Positions 1 to 12,998 of a stretch of DNA of 64,000 nt are shown piece after piece (the stretch's first letter is position 1; each line of letters starts with the position of its first letter). The stretch is from assembly GCA_036320915.1 (NCBI GenBank), contig JAXBDG010000009.1, forward strand, positions 2,170,001-2,234,000. The letters are read 5' to 3'. Both the position numbers and the translations under genes were made by a program. The stretch is from Linnemannia elongata. Taxonomy: Eukaryota; Mortierellomycota; Mortierellomycetes; Mortierellales; Mortierellaceae. The notes beneath the pieces are model-generated. The model searched no databases and had not been told where the DNA came from. It saw only the letters and a list, made by a program, of their open reading frames with translations.

Positions 1-94
1 TTGTAATTTGCATTTGTCACATTGGACCTATTGTACCACAAAAAAGACAATTCTTTTCTCACCATTGTGTTGCCTCCTCCCCTTGTAATAATAG

Positions 95-3000
95 CAACTG
101 AACGATCTACTGAACACTCGCGACCTGGACATTCTGGAGTCATGTTTGCGGCTGTTGCTTCGACCAGCCCAGCGTCACAGCGCTCAACGTTCGGCACGAT
201 CAATATTCACAGTCTCGCAGGATCGCCTCTTGGCGCTGGCGCACTCATGGGGCAGCAAAGAATATGGGCTGGATCTTCAACAGTTGGCAGATGACAAGGC
301 AGAGATCCCAGAGCGGCTCCGGTCAGTGAACTTTCAATTCTTCCGGACAGTCGCCCCATCAAAAAACCCCATCACAGATTCGCCGCCCACGTCATCAGCT
401 GCGCCAACAGGACATACCATAGCTGCTTCTTCAGCCACAACACCGTCAAGCGCATCTGCGCCTCCGACCTCAGCCTCCGGAAAGCCAAGGAGACATTCCA
501 ACTCTGGCACATCATCGTCTCATGTCTCTGCAGTGGTCACCACTGGAACCGCCACACCAGCCTTTTCATCTGCAAGCGAGGGTTTGGTTGTGATCCAAGT
601 CTCAGACCCTCAGCAATTGGGAGCTACAGATTATGAGATCCTTAACCATCTGGTACAAGAGTACCAGGTCCCAGAAGAACATCATTTTCAGCTTCTCAGT
701 CGGATCAGGATAGCCACTGGAATTCGTGACCCTAAGCGCCGCCAGCAACTCTTGCTAATCCGTATCTTGGCAGTTGCTGTCATGTCGCACGTTCTTTCTG
801 AGGCCGTCATTGTCGAAAAGTTCTTCGCCTTTGAACCCGAGATCATCCAGAGCTTGACTGATCTGATCCACCCCGACCACAAAGTGCCATTCGTAAGTTC
901 TCTTTGACTAATACACTGCCTGTAGAATGTGACATGCATTTCTTGTTCTTGTTCGAACACAGGCTCGCCCTAACATAAACCCCTTTCACATCGTGTAGCC
1001 TGTACAAACTGTCGCACTCTTTGCTTTAGACGGGCTGGCTCATTTGAGGAACAGGCAACCAGATGTGTTAACCGCTATCAATGCCTCTGCTAGCCATGGT
1101 GTCCTCTTGTATGCACTGCGCAAGATCATTACAGGACTGGATTCAGAGAATGGTATGTATTGTTGATATTTTCATGACGATGTTGATTTGTAAGACATTT
1201 CAACAAAAGCTTCAAGTGGTATTTTAACTGTTACCATTCACTTTTGACATGATAGCTCCTTATCCTCAGGACTTTCTGGATGCCATGTTTGCGCTTATTT
1301 CGTATATCATCAGCTCACAGACGGGAGGCAACATGGTTATTTCTGCAGGCCTTGTCCCTGTACTGCTTCAATTGCTCTCGAATAAGCATTCGTCTCATTT
1401 GAAGGTAAGAATCTGGCTTCCGATGCGGCATTTTTTTTACACGCAGAATATACTGAAACGAGACTGACATTAACCCATCTTTTCTTACCTTTTGTAGAAT
1501 GTCACCAAGAGCGTCACGATCCTCGACAGTCTTGTTTACGGGTTTAGCACAGCGTTCACATCATTTTGCACGTCAGGTGGACTCAACAGTCTAGTGGCAA
1601 GGATGAAGGAAGAGGTCGACTACTCTTTGAAATTGGTCAAGGATGCGGAGGCCTCTCAAATGACAGATGTCAGCTCAACGGATGCTGGTGCGCCCAAAGG
1701 TTCGTTATCATATATCTCCCATAGACTGTTTAGTAACGTTTACGCAATAATGCCTTTATCTAATCGACAGGGTTCTACTTTACTACGTTGTACAGAAGAA
1801 GAGACATCGCCTATTCCGTTCGAGAGGACAGCATTGTCAAAAGCCATGTTCAAGTTCATCATCCATATGATGCAGAGTCCTGGCACTCACGAAGGCTTGC
1901 GGAACTTGATCGAGACAACCTTGCCAGCGACACTCAGAGACATTATGGAACATCCCTCTGCTCTCGGAAATTCTATCTACGCTCATGGTATGTATCAAGT
2001 AACAGGCATTCTTTTTGCTCACAACGCTTATGCGGACGAAACATTGATACTTACTATTTTTACATATGTAGCTATCAACACAATGACGTCCTTCATCCAT
2101 AACGAACCTACATCGCTCAGCATCCTTCAGGAAGCCAAGATTCCCCAGACACTTCTTGCCAGCTTGTCAAAGGATATCCCTGCCTCCAATGATGTCGTGA
2201 TGAATTTGCCAGGCGCGTTTGGGGCGATCTGCTTGAACGCGAGCGGACTGGAGATGTTCACCAAGGACTTTGATATCAAGAAGTTCTTTGACGTGTTCAC
2301 TTCAGTTCCTCACGTGAGAGCTTTCCAGGACAGCGACATTGCATCGACACTCGGCGTTTCAATGGATGAGTTGGTGCGGCATCAGCCAACACTAAAGTCC
2401 AAAGTGATGACTGAGTTGGGTGAAACGCTGAAGACAGTCCTGAAGATGTGCGAGTCGGATGCAGTGACAGAGGATGATATTTCCCTTTGCACTCTTCAAA
2501 AGTCCCGTGCCAAGGACGCTCCTCCCCTCGGCGAAGTTGTCGACGACGACGCAAGCAAGGACGATAGGAAAGACAGTCTTGTTGCCCAGCTCATTGAGAG
2601 TTCCGCCAGAGTATGTATTCCTTATTTAAACGCCTCATTTGGAGAATGCAAACGCACAATTGTACTACGAAGCTAACGCCAGCACCATTACCTTCACTCT
2701 ATTGTACGTAGTTTTGCGAAAGTTTCTTCCAGAATGCAGCGAGCGCTCATGAGTTTTTGAAGGCAGACGGGATCGATACTCTTTTGCGATTCTATTCGTT
2801 GCCGACTTTGCCTTACGACCTGGCCAACTCCTCAGCCTTCTTTACGCTGTCACACCTTCTCAAACTGTTGAGCGAAGCCAACCCTGCGGCTGCAATTTCG
2901 GCAGTAGTGAAGGAAGTGAACAGGATACTTCAGCAAGTTCAGCCGCTACTCGATTCAACCAACCCTGGGTCTGACCTTGTCCAGTACATCGACATCGCAG

Positions 3001-6000
3001 GTAAGAAACACGTCATGTTTGCACGTCAAGATTGCAATTTCCTGCTTTGAGGTGGGTTGGCATACTGACAATTGACTTCGTATTTGTGATATATGGCATA
3101 GACTCGAGCGACGAAGATGTATCTCGGGGGAATAACATGCTGCGATCGTTGATCAGTTTACACGCCTTCAGCGGACTGCTTTCAGATATGTACTGCGCCC
3201 CTACTTTCTCCCATGGTCGGAATTCTGCCGCGGTACTTGCTGCATTCGTCAGTGCGCATGGCGATCAGGCTCTAGCAGGTCTAGGCCAACTCCACAGGTA
3301 CTTACAGGGCACCCGCACGTTCTTGCTTTTCGTTATCGCACAGATGATATCAGCGAAAGGATATTTACAGTTTATTTTATGTTTCATATAGGGCTTGTTT
3401 ATGGGAGAGCATTGCCATGAAGCGATTCCTCGGCAAGAACTGGAATGACCCCAGCTCCAAGACCAAGCGTACTCATATCCATGTGCCAATGCCAGGAACA
3501 GTCGACGAGCACGTAGAAGAGCCAGCAGGAGAAGACAAAGATATGGCCGCCGCAACGCCCTCGGTTGACATGTACTCACCTACTGTTATCAACACCAAAT
3601 TTCTCCGCTTTGTGCTTACTCAGATCCCTCAGTACATCACGCCCATGTATCAAGGTACGCTAAGTCTTGATTATCCAGCATTGTCGAGCTGAACCTTGTT
3701 CTTGTGCATGAATATTCATATTTATCTTATGCGGTACTATGTAGGTATCACCAAGATGCTCTTCAGTCGCCGAGATATGGAGCCAGCACAGCGCACAAAC
3801 GCATTCAAGATTGCAGATTCATTGTCCGGAGTTTTGCAGTCGCACATTAACTGGAAGCGCCTAGGTAGGCATCCGTTTTTCTCAGCCCAGTCCACTGAAG
3901 TGCATTTGGAAATTTTCGTACTTACCAAACTTCTTCGCTATATTAGATGCAAGTGAATCTCTCAGTGACAAGTACACGTATCTCGGTACTATGTTCAACT
4001 TGCTGCCATATCTGCTACTTGACGATCGCAACCCGACAACTCTCCAGACCATCATGACGGCTTCGTTCGTCAGGACTGGTGGTTTGGAGACTTTGTTCAC
4101 CTGGCTGGATTCAGCGTGGGCAGAGGCTTCGACTATCAGATCTGCTTCGGTCGCATCAGAAGGAGAGCAGAAGGTTCTGTTGGCCAGGGTTCATGGATGC
4201 GTCGAGACTCTGTTGAATGTGCTCCAGACACTCACGTCATCAAAGCTCTTGCTCGAGTCATCTCATACCATGCCATTGACTTCTAAAGACGACAAGAACA
4301 GGAAGGAGGACTTCTTCAACCCCCACGAGTTCCTAGTTGATGTCCGATTGATGGTTGTGCCCCGTATTCAGCAACTCTGGTTGGATAAGCACCTCGACCA
4401 GTGCCCGGCCCTTCTTGTTCGCCATATCATTCAGATCTTCATCAACGTCCTCAAGGCTTCTGGCGAACTAAAGCCTCCCGTCGTGGCTCCTCCACCTCCT
4501 TCCTCAGGAACTGGCGCTGGGACAGGTGCAGGGTCCTCTGCATCGAATGTCTTTGGCGTCCGACCTGTCGTTCCCGATGCCAATAGTGTGGCTATGCTGC
4601 TTGACATGGGTTTCCCCCGCTCAGCTGCAGAGCTTGCTCTTACTCGAAGCGGCAACCAGCTCGAGCGTGCTACCGAGTACCTTTTGACGCATCAGGAAGT
4701 CGTTGCTGCCGCGATCTACGAACAGGAGCGCGAGGAAGCGGCAGCTCGTGCAGCAGCCATCGCGGCAGCCAATGAGCCTCCTGTACCGCCAACCCCAGCA
4801 AGTTCAGCCGATACCGTTGTTACTGCTACGACCGGTGCTACCGACGCTAGTACAACTGAGCAGGCGCCTTCTGAGGCAGCTGCAACAGGAGATTCGAGCG
4901 TTGAGCGGAATGGTGATGAAGAGGATGAAGACGAAGAAGAGGACGAGGAAGAGATGCTTCGTCAGGCTCTTGAGATGTCCCGAGCCTTGGATGTTACCAT
5001 GGCAGACGATGAAGCAACCAGCACTCCTCAGACACAAGAGGCCACTATAGAAGCGGAGCAGGACGCTACCGATGCGGCTACTACCCAGTCGACCGCTGAA
5101 GAAGCGACCCAGGAGGGAGCGATTGATGTTGAGGACGATCAGCCCACCGAGGAGGAAAAGAGAGAGCAAGAATACAAGCTGGCTTTGGATCTTCATCAGG
5201 AACACAAGGATCAGCTATCAAAAGCACGAGAAGAACTCAAACTTGTTCTTGTGAGCCGCTCGCTAGAACTGATCGAGTCCATTGACAACATTGTGTTCTA
5301 TGTGCGCGACCTGCTCGTGTTGCTCTGCAAGGACAAGGACAGTACTGTATTGGAGGAGGTAGTCAAGGATCTCGAGAAGGCGAGCACCAACCTCGGGGAT
5401 GCCTCTAGAGGATGCGCTTTTGGAGCCCGTCTGAGATTGCTGGCACTGCTCTTTGGCGATGTTACAATTCAGTCCAAGATGAGTGATCATACCACTATCC
5501 TAGTCCCTCTTTTGTTTTCGATCCTCGAGGAGCACGTCCAGTCTCAGGCACCTCAGAAGGGTAACCCATGGCTTTCACCCCTCCTGCTCATGGTGGAGAG
5601 CTTCGTGTCATTGTCAGATGAACCCAAGGTTGTTCCGGACGAGGCCACACCGGACGGCAAGAGCAAGGCGGCCGATAAGGAGATGAAGGAGGACATTGTG
5701 TCTCCAGTTGACATGGAGAACCTCCTGCAGCACAGCATCACCCTCCTTAAGCAGGAGGACCTCACCAAGGATATAGCCCTCTCGGTATTCAGGATTCTTG
5801 TTCGACTCACTCGACACCACAGTCTGGCGATGTCCTTCTTGAAGGCACAAGGCCTTGAACTGATCTTTTCGACTCTCAAGCCTGAGCGGATCGGTGTTCA
5901 AGGACAACAGAGCTTTATCGTTATGATCCTTCGTCACATCATTGAGGATACCGTCGTCCTGCAGGAAGTCATGGAAAAGGAGATTGTGCGTTGGTTCACT

Positions 6001-9000
6001 CAACCTTCCCGAGCACGAACCGGTGATCTTCAAAGTTATCTTCGCCACAACAACTTTCTGGGACTTCGAGACTTGGACGCCTTTATCGCCGGAACGTTGG
6101 CCGTCAGCAAGGTCTCCAAATACGATTCATCGTACAGGGCTCTCCAGCTGACGCTCTCGAAGCCTGCTGTCCCTTCTAAACCTGACAGCAACAAGGACCA
6201 AGGCGATTCCGCTAAAGATGAAGAGACGGGCAAGGACAAGGAGCACGAAAAAGAATCAGATTCGAATGCTGGAGAAGGCTCGTCTTCGCAACCTCCTGCC
6301 GAGCCACAGTCATCTGCCACGTCGTCAGAGCCCACCGCGGCGTCCACTAGCGCCATTGCCGAGGCATCCAAGAAGTACTCGAGCGAAATCTCGGAGACCG
6401 TCATCCACTTTTTGGTCTCTGAGCTCCTCGGTGCACGAGACTCTGTTCCAGCTCCATCCAGTCCAACAAGTGCCTTGGGTGACAGTGTCAAGCATGGCGA
6501 AGCTTCATCAGCCAAGGCGACCTCCGCCTCCGACAAGAACGCGACGCCTGCCGCGGCCGCACAGCACGATGCCAACTTTATTCACCGATGCTTCGTGCTG
6601 CAATGCCTGAACGAGCTCCTGATCTCGTATCCCTCTTGCAAGGTCGATCTCATGAACTACTCTCGCCGGAAAGGAGGCAAGGAGTCGTATCACGCAGCGA
6701 CCAAGCCCCGATCCAACTGGCTCAACTTCCTTCTCAATGATCTCATCCCTTACCGTGGAACAGTCGTGCAGTCGTCCGAGACCGAGCTTCGGAAGCATTC
6801 GATCGAGTCCAACTTTGCGTCTGCCGTCTTGGTGGCCATGTGCTCGAATGGAGATGAGGAAGAAGAGAAGAAACCTTTCAGCGAGCTTGTCCAAGTCCGT
6901 CGTTTCGTGATTGACGGCCTGATCCGATCTTTCAAGGATGCGATTGCCTCGACATTACCCGTCGAGTTCAAGTACGGCAAGTTCCTCTCCCTCTCTGAGC
7001 TCAGCTACAAGATTCTCGGCTCTTCCCCTCCCGCCGGAGCGATGGCCAAGCCCAGTGAAGACATGTCGATCAACATTGTCAAGGTCATGCTTGAGAAGAA
7101 CTTCATCCTCACTTTAACCAATGTGCTCGCGGACATCGATCTCAACTACCCACACGCCAAGATCCTTGTGAACGCAGTCCTGAAGCCATTGGAGCATCTG
7201 ACAAAGCTCTCTCTCAAGATGAGCAGGGCGACCGATCCAGGTGCTGCCAGGGCGAGGCGTCAGTCAACTTCATTGTCTGGAACAGGCAGCGGAGCAGGTT
7301 CAGGCGACGATGCACCGGATCTGTACCGCAACTCCTCGCTCGGAATGTTTGATGGAGCGACGATGGAGTCTGCCGAGGACGACGATTCGGATGATGAAGG
7401 CGACGAGGACGACATCTTTGAGGGCGAGGAGTACGATGAGGAGACTGCTAGCGACGCCAGCGACCTGAGCGAGGACGAACTCAGCGACGACGATGATGAC
7501 GAAGATGAGCTGGAGGAGATGGTCGATCGCAATCCTTTCCATCACCACAGCCACGAGATGTCGGACGATGAGGAGGACCTCGATGACGAGGACATGGAGG
7601 GCGACGATGACGACGAAGATCTAGACGAGGAGATGGAGGCTGAACTCCAAGAAGCCCTCGACGATGAAGACGACGACGACGAAGAGATGATGGAGTGGGA
7701 TGCAAACTCACGGCCCATCATCCTCCAAGACGACGAGATCGGGGAGGTCATCGACGATGAAGACGACGATCCCCAGGTTGCTGATCCTGAATACTACGAC
7801 GAACAGGACCGTGCTCACCGTCATCATACGCACACCCACAACCCACACCTTCATCACGGAGAATTAGATGGTATGGAGGATGGTGAGGACGATGAAGACG
7901 AAGACGAGGATGACCTCGATGACCTTGACGAGGACGAAGAAGGAGACGAGGAGGATGACGAGGAAGATGACGACATTGTGTTGCTTGATGATGTTGAAGG
8001 TTTCGACCCTGTCCGAGCTCCTGGACGCGGCGGTCCTTGGGACATGACCAGCACATTTGTTATTAATGACCAGAGCGGCCTTTTGAACGGTGCTCAAGTG
8101 GTTGATCTTCGTGGCCGCCGTCCTCGAGCAAGCGGACGCCGTTTGGAGGACCGAGGCTTCGTCGCCTACGACTCGGCTGCCGACCAAGGTCGATTCTCGT
8201 ACATCGAGGATGATGAATTTCCGTTGCTGGGAGCTCCAGCCCGGAACCCTTTCCTTCAAGTTTCAGACGACGTAATTACCCACCCATTGCTCGCGCAGCC
8301 ACGCCCAGCCAGCTCCAGTGTCACCGCAGATGCACATCGTCGGGCAGCTCCACGTAGTGGCCTCGGCCTCAGTGGCGGTATTTCTGATTGGCATGCATTC
8401 GAGGACCTCCTGAACGGAAACCCTTCGCAGATTCTCGGCACTTTGATGAACGGTGGTGCTATCCGAGCCAGTCATGGTGCCTTCCGAGTCGAAGTCAACA
8501 GCGGTCACGGACATGCCATTATAGCGCCCATTGACCGCAGTGGTTCCCGCAGTGCAGCTCCAGCTGATGCAGCCTCTGTCGCAGCTGTTGGATCATCGTC
8601 TGATGCTGCCCTCGCCAACAAACCAGACATGTTTGGCATTGTTCAGAACTTTGTGCCGTTCTCTACTTCACAGAGATGGTCTCAAGAGTGTCGTATGATG
8701 TATGGAGCAACTGCCCAGGACAAGGCTACGCGTTTGCTGAACCACGTCACCAATGCGCTCATCCCAGCCGCCAAGGAGGAACACCGCCTCAAGCAGGAAC
8801 GTGATGCCAAGGAGCAGGAGATCCGCCGGAAAGCTGAGGCTGAGAAGAAACGGATTGCGGAGGAGAAGAAAAAGGCCGAGGAGGAGGCAGAACGCATTCG
8901 GGCGGAGGAGGCCGAAAGGGTCCGAATTGCAGAGGAAGCCGCGGCAGCTGAACGGGAAGCTGTACGTCTGGCTGAACTGGCTGCAGCCAGAGCTGCGCGT

Positions 9001-12000
9001 GGTGAGACCGAGGAGGAACCTGCCACAGAAGGTACTATGGAGGTAGAGGAAGTTGTGGGCGTCACTGCTGAGCCTGCGGAGGAACCTGAGCCTGCTACCC
9101 CAGCTCGCCGTACGGTCATGATTGACGGCGTCATGGTGGATATCACTGACAGCGACATTGACCCCGAATTCTTGGAGGCGCTGCCGGAGGACATGCGCCG
9201 CGAGGTGTATAATGACTACCTGCAATCACGCCGACCCCCTGCCCCTACAACCACACAACCACCCGCCACATCAACATCGACGGCATCCCAGAGCATTAAC
9301 CCCGACTTTTTGGACGCTCTTCCACAGAACATGCGTGCCGAGCTGGACGAGATTCTGCGAGGTCAAGGAGCCGTGCCCGATGATCCTGCTTCGGGCCTGC
9401 CAATGATGACTGCGTTCACCGACACGCTCTCTCGCCTTGTTCCACAACTTCGACAGATCTACCAGGATGGAGGCAACAATCCTGCAGCACTGGCAGAGGC
9501 TTCTGCCATCCTAGACCGCATGCCCAGAAACTACCCCGGTCTTCGAGAGGTCCGCGACATGATTGCTTCAACAGGATCTGGATCATCTGCCAAGAAGGCC
9601 GTTGTCCCACGAGATGCTATCCAGCTGGTTGACAAGTCTTCGTTGGCTACCCTTGTCCGACTCATGTTCTTGCCTCAGCCCCCGTCCAAGAACATCCTCA
9701 ACAAGCTACTTGTGAACCTCTGCGAGAACAGCAAGACGCGCATAGAATTAATGTCGCTCTTACTCTCTATTCTTCAAGATGGGGGTGCAGATTTGGCGGC
9801 AGTGGACAAGAGCTTTGCGCAGATGTCCCTCCGCGGAAAGCCTATTGTCAAGGCGCACAATCACAAAGGAAAGGGCGTAGGAACACTTCCGGCTCCCATG
9901 CCATCTGCCATGGACAATGTACCCAACTTGGTGGCCCGCCGCTGCTTTGATGCGCTCTACTACATTGTTTCGCTCAACTCCCAGGCCGCACAGTTCTTCC
10001 TCACAGAGCACGAGAATGTGACGTTGAAGCGATCTCCGTCCAAGAAGGGCAAAGGCAAGGACAAGGACAAGACTATCAGCTCCAAGTATCCGATCGTCCT
10101 CTTGTTGGGTTTGCTTGAACGACCAACCTTTGTTGAGAACTCGGCGTTGATGGAGCAGTTGATGATGTTACTCTCGATTCTCTGTAGACCCCTCGCCACT
10201 CTTGTCAAGGATGGCGAGGAGAAGGACAAGAAGACGGACGACAAGGACAAGAGGGAAGCCGAGGCGCCACCCGCAGAACCCTCAGCTTCGTCTACATCTG
10301 CCGAACTAGCGGCAGGATCGAGTGCTACTCCTCCGACTACGACTACAGAGGAGGGCTCAACCTCGGCCTTGTCGACTATTCCTGCCGACGCCACGGTTAC
10401 CACAACAACCGATACCAAGGCAGATGCGAAGGCTGATACTAAAGTTGCGGAGACGGACCCCCAAGCGCTCAAACCTCCTGTCATTCCTGACCATTGCATC
10501 CAATTGGTCATCCGTGTGTTGACGGCAGGAGAGTGCTCAAGCAGGACGTTCCAGTACACTTTGTCAGTCATCCAGAATCTTTCAGCACTGGAAGGCGCAC
10601 GGGACGTGATTACGGCAGAGTTGGTCAGAGCAGCGCGTGAGTTAGGAGCCGGCATTTTGACAGACCTCGGCACACTCTCAGAGACTTTGACGAACGCCAT
10701 GACGGGCGTTGATGTGCAGGGAGTGGTTCTCGAGCAGTTCACACCTGCATCGTCCAAGCAGGCCAAGCTGTTGCGTGTTCTTAAGACGATCGACTACATG
10801 TATTCTCGGAAACAGGGCCTCACCCCCGCCCCAACATCGACTCAAGTCAACATCGAGCTTGCTCCGACTCTGGATCCTGAGGAGGCGGACGCTGTGATGC
10901 CAAGATCAATGCGGGATGTTGGTTCAGGCGCAACGAACCTCAACAAAGACGAGGAGAAGGCAACACAGATCTACGACAGCCTTGCGTTCCAGGCCCTTTG
11001 GACCAAGGTGGGCGACACTTTGGAGCTGATCCACGAGCGGAGCGATATGGTCCACGTGGCGACGGTGCTGCTGCCTCTGGTTGAGTCGTTCATGGTGGTG
11101 TGCAAGTATGTTGGCCTGAGACCGTCGACACTCGAGATGGAAGAGGACGTTTGCAAGGCGACAACCAACTCGACAGAGGAGCTATTCCTGCAGTTCACAG
11201 AGAAGCACAGCAAGATCCTCAACATTATGGTGCGGAACAACCCGGCGTTGATGTCTGGATCGTTCTCATTGTTGGTGCACAACCCTAAGATGCTGGAGTT
11301 CGACAACAAGCGCAACTACTTTACTCAGCAGGTGCACAAGCGGACGGCTAACCAGGGACATTACGGCACGTTGCAGATGAATGTGCGCCGCGAGATGGTC
11401 TTTATTGACTCGTTCACACAGTTGCAGTCGAGGTCAGGCGAGGAGATAAAGTACAGCAAGCTGAACGTCCACTTTCACGGTGAGGAGGGAGTCGATGCTG
11501 GAGGAGTGACGAGGGAGTGGTTCCAGGTCCTGGCCCGACAGATGTTCAACCCCGACTACGCCATGTTCAAGACGTCTGCTGCCGACAAGTTGACATACCA
11601 GCCCAACCGAGCGTCGTGGGTCAACCCAGACCATCTACTATTCTTCAAGTTTATTGGTCGCGTGATTGGCAAGGCTATCTATGACGGTCGCCTTTTGGAC
11701 GCGTACTTCACGCGATCATTCTACAAGCATATCTTGGGTCGGCCTGTTGACTACCGGGATGTTGAGGCGGTGGATCCGGAGTACTACAAGTCACTTGTGT
11801 GGATGCTGGAGAACGATATTACGGACATTGTGGAGGAGACGTTCTCGGTGGAGACGGATGATTTTGGCACCATGAAGACGGTGGATTTGAAGCCGAATGG
11901 GCGCAATATTCCGGTGACGGAGGAGAACAAGCACGAATATGTCAAGTATATCACGGAGCAGAAGTTGACGCTGGCGATCAAGGACCAGATCCATTCGTTC

Positions 12001-12585
12001 CTGCAGGGATTCCACGAGATTATCCCAGCGCATTTGATCAGCATCTTCAACGAGCAGGAACTGGAGCTACTGATTTCTGGATTGCCAGACATCGATGTGG
12101 ATGAGTGGAAGAACAATGCGGAGTACCAGAACTATTCGCAGGCGTCGCCGCAGATCCAGTATTTTTGGCGAGCGGTACGATCGTTTGACCAGACGGAGCG
12201 TGCCAAGCTACTGCAGTTTGTGACCGGAACATCCAAGGTGCCCCTGGGCGGATTCTCTCAGCTTCAGGGCATTTCTGGTGTCCAAAAGTTCCAGATCCAC
12301 AAGGACTTTTCATCCACCAAGCGCCTCCCCTCCGCGCACACATGGTACGACCTTTCTTCTCTTTGTTTTATCTTGTTGCCCAGCTTGCTTCTTTTTTTTT
12401 TTTTTTTTTTTTTTTTTGCCATTTAGTGTGAAAGAGAACTGTGGCAACTGACTCTTTTTTATGCTTCTAATTGTTCAAATAGCTTCAATCAACTTGACCT
12501 GCCAGAGTACGAGACGTACGATGAGCTGAGACAGCAGCTACTGACAGCGATTTCGGAGTGCAGTACAGGATTTGCGTTTGCCTAA
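95..12585 (+). CDS. TOM1: Tom1/HUWE1-type HECT E3 ubiquitin ligase (5' end outside window)
   Basis: Giant HECT-class E3 that transfers ubiquitin through a thioester. Exons I can join in one frame: 95-892, 999-1152, 1256-1404, 1498-1699, 1796-1987, 2072-2610, 2712-3000, 3102-3297, 3392-3654, 3745-3864, 3947-12344 and 12483-12585, giving about 3800 residues. The start lies upstream, because position 95 follows an acceptor AG. Seen in order: Tom1-type helical N-terminal region (family names DUF908/DUF913), a UBA domain (about 4573-4695, [15 protein letters not shown]), a UIM-like motif (about 4950-4990), a very acidic tract with His clusters (7360-8000), a charged coiled coil (8770-9005), two tandem UBM-like motifs ([14 protein letters not shown] near 9155 and [14 protein letters not shown] near 9297), and the HECT domain (about 11400-12585). 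The catalytic Cys is in [13 protein letters not shown], 33 residues before the end, and its codon is split by the last intron. Function in mRNA export, histone and ribosomal protein turnover is known for the family, not shown here. Confidence 0.95.
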
Positions 12586-12998
12586 GGAGATGGATCGAGC
12601 GGAGAGCTGATATGAGTAGGACGGATAGAACAGAGGAGCCAGGCCACACAGGAGGAGCGAGGAGCATTTGTACAGTATCTAATGGGGTTGTAGGTGCCAG
12701 AAATAAAATGAATTTAACTAAGATGTCCTTTGTGACTGCAGCACATGCGTTGTAGAGTGTGTTCTGTTCGTCATCATCGCTATATCACGGCGAGATTGAA
12801 CCCTGTGTAAATGCACGATGTGTAAGTGAAAAGACATGCAAACAACATAAACACGGTTGTGTCCGTCGCCTGTCTTCGGGACGAACGACGAAGGGGTGCA
12901 GGGGAGTAGAGTAGAGAATTGATTCAGGTTTCCCTTTCTTTTTTTCTACTTCCCGTCCCCATCCATCAACAACCCTACACACACACATCCCGTCAACC
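12586..12998. other. Intergenic gap, HECT ligase to ATP synthase h gene
   Basis: Holds the 3' UTR of the upstream gene, with its AATAAA, and the pyrimidine-rich 5' region of the downstream gene in the last 80 nt. No further gene is seen. Confidence 0.6.
12702..12707 (+). promoter_or_regulatory. Polyadenylation signal of the HECT ligase gene
   Basis: AATAAA hexamer 117 nt after the stop codon, in AT-richer sequence. It is a plausible cleavage signal; the site itself is not shown by the sequence. Confidence 0.4.

Noticed and set aside
1..94. Coding start of the HECT ligase within the first bases
   Set aside because: A stop lies just upstream in the frame and an acceptor AG ends at 94, so this is intron; the true start is outside the window.
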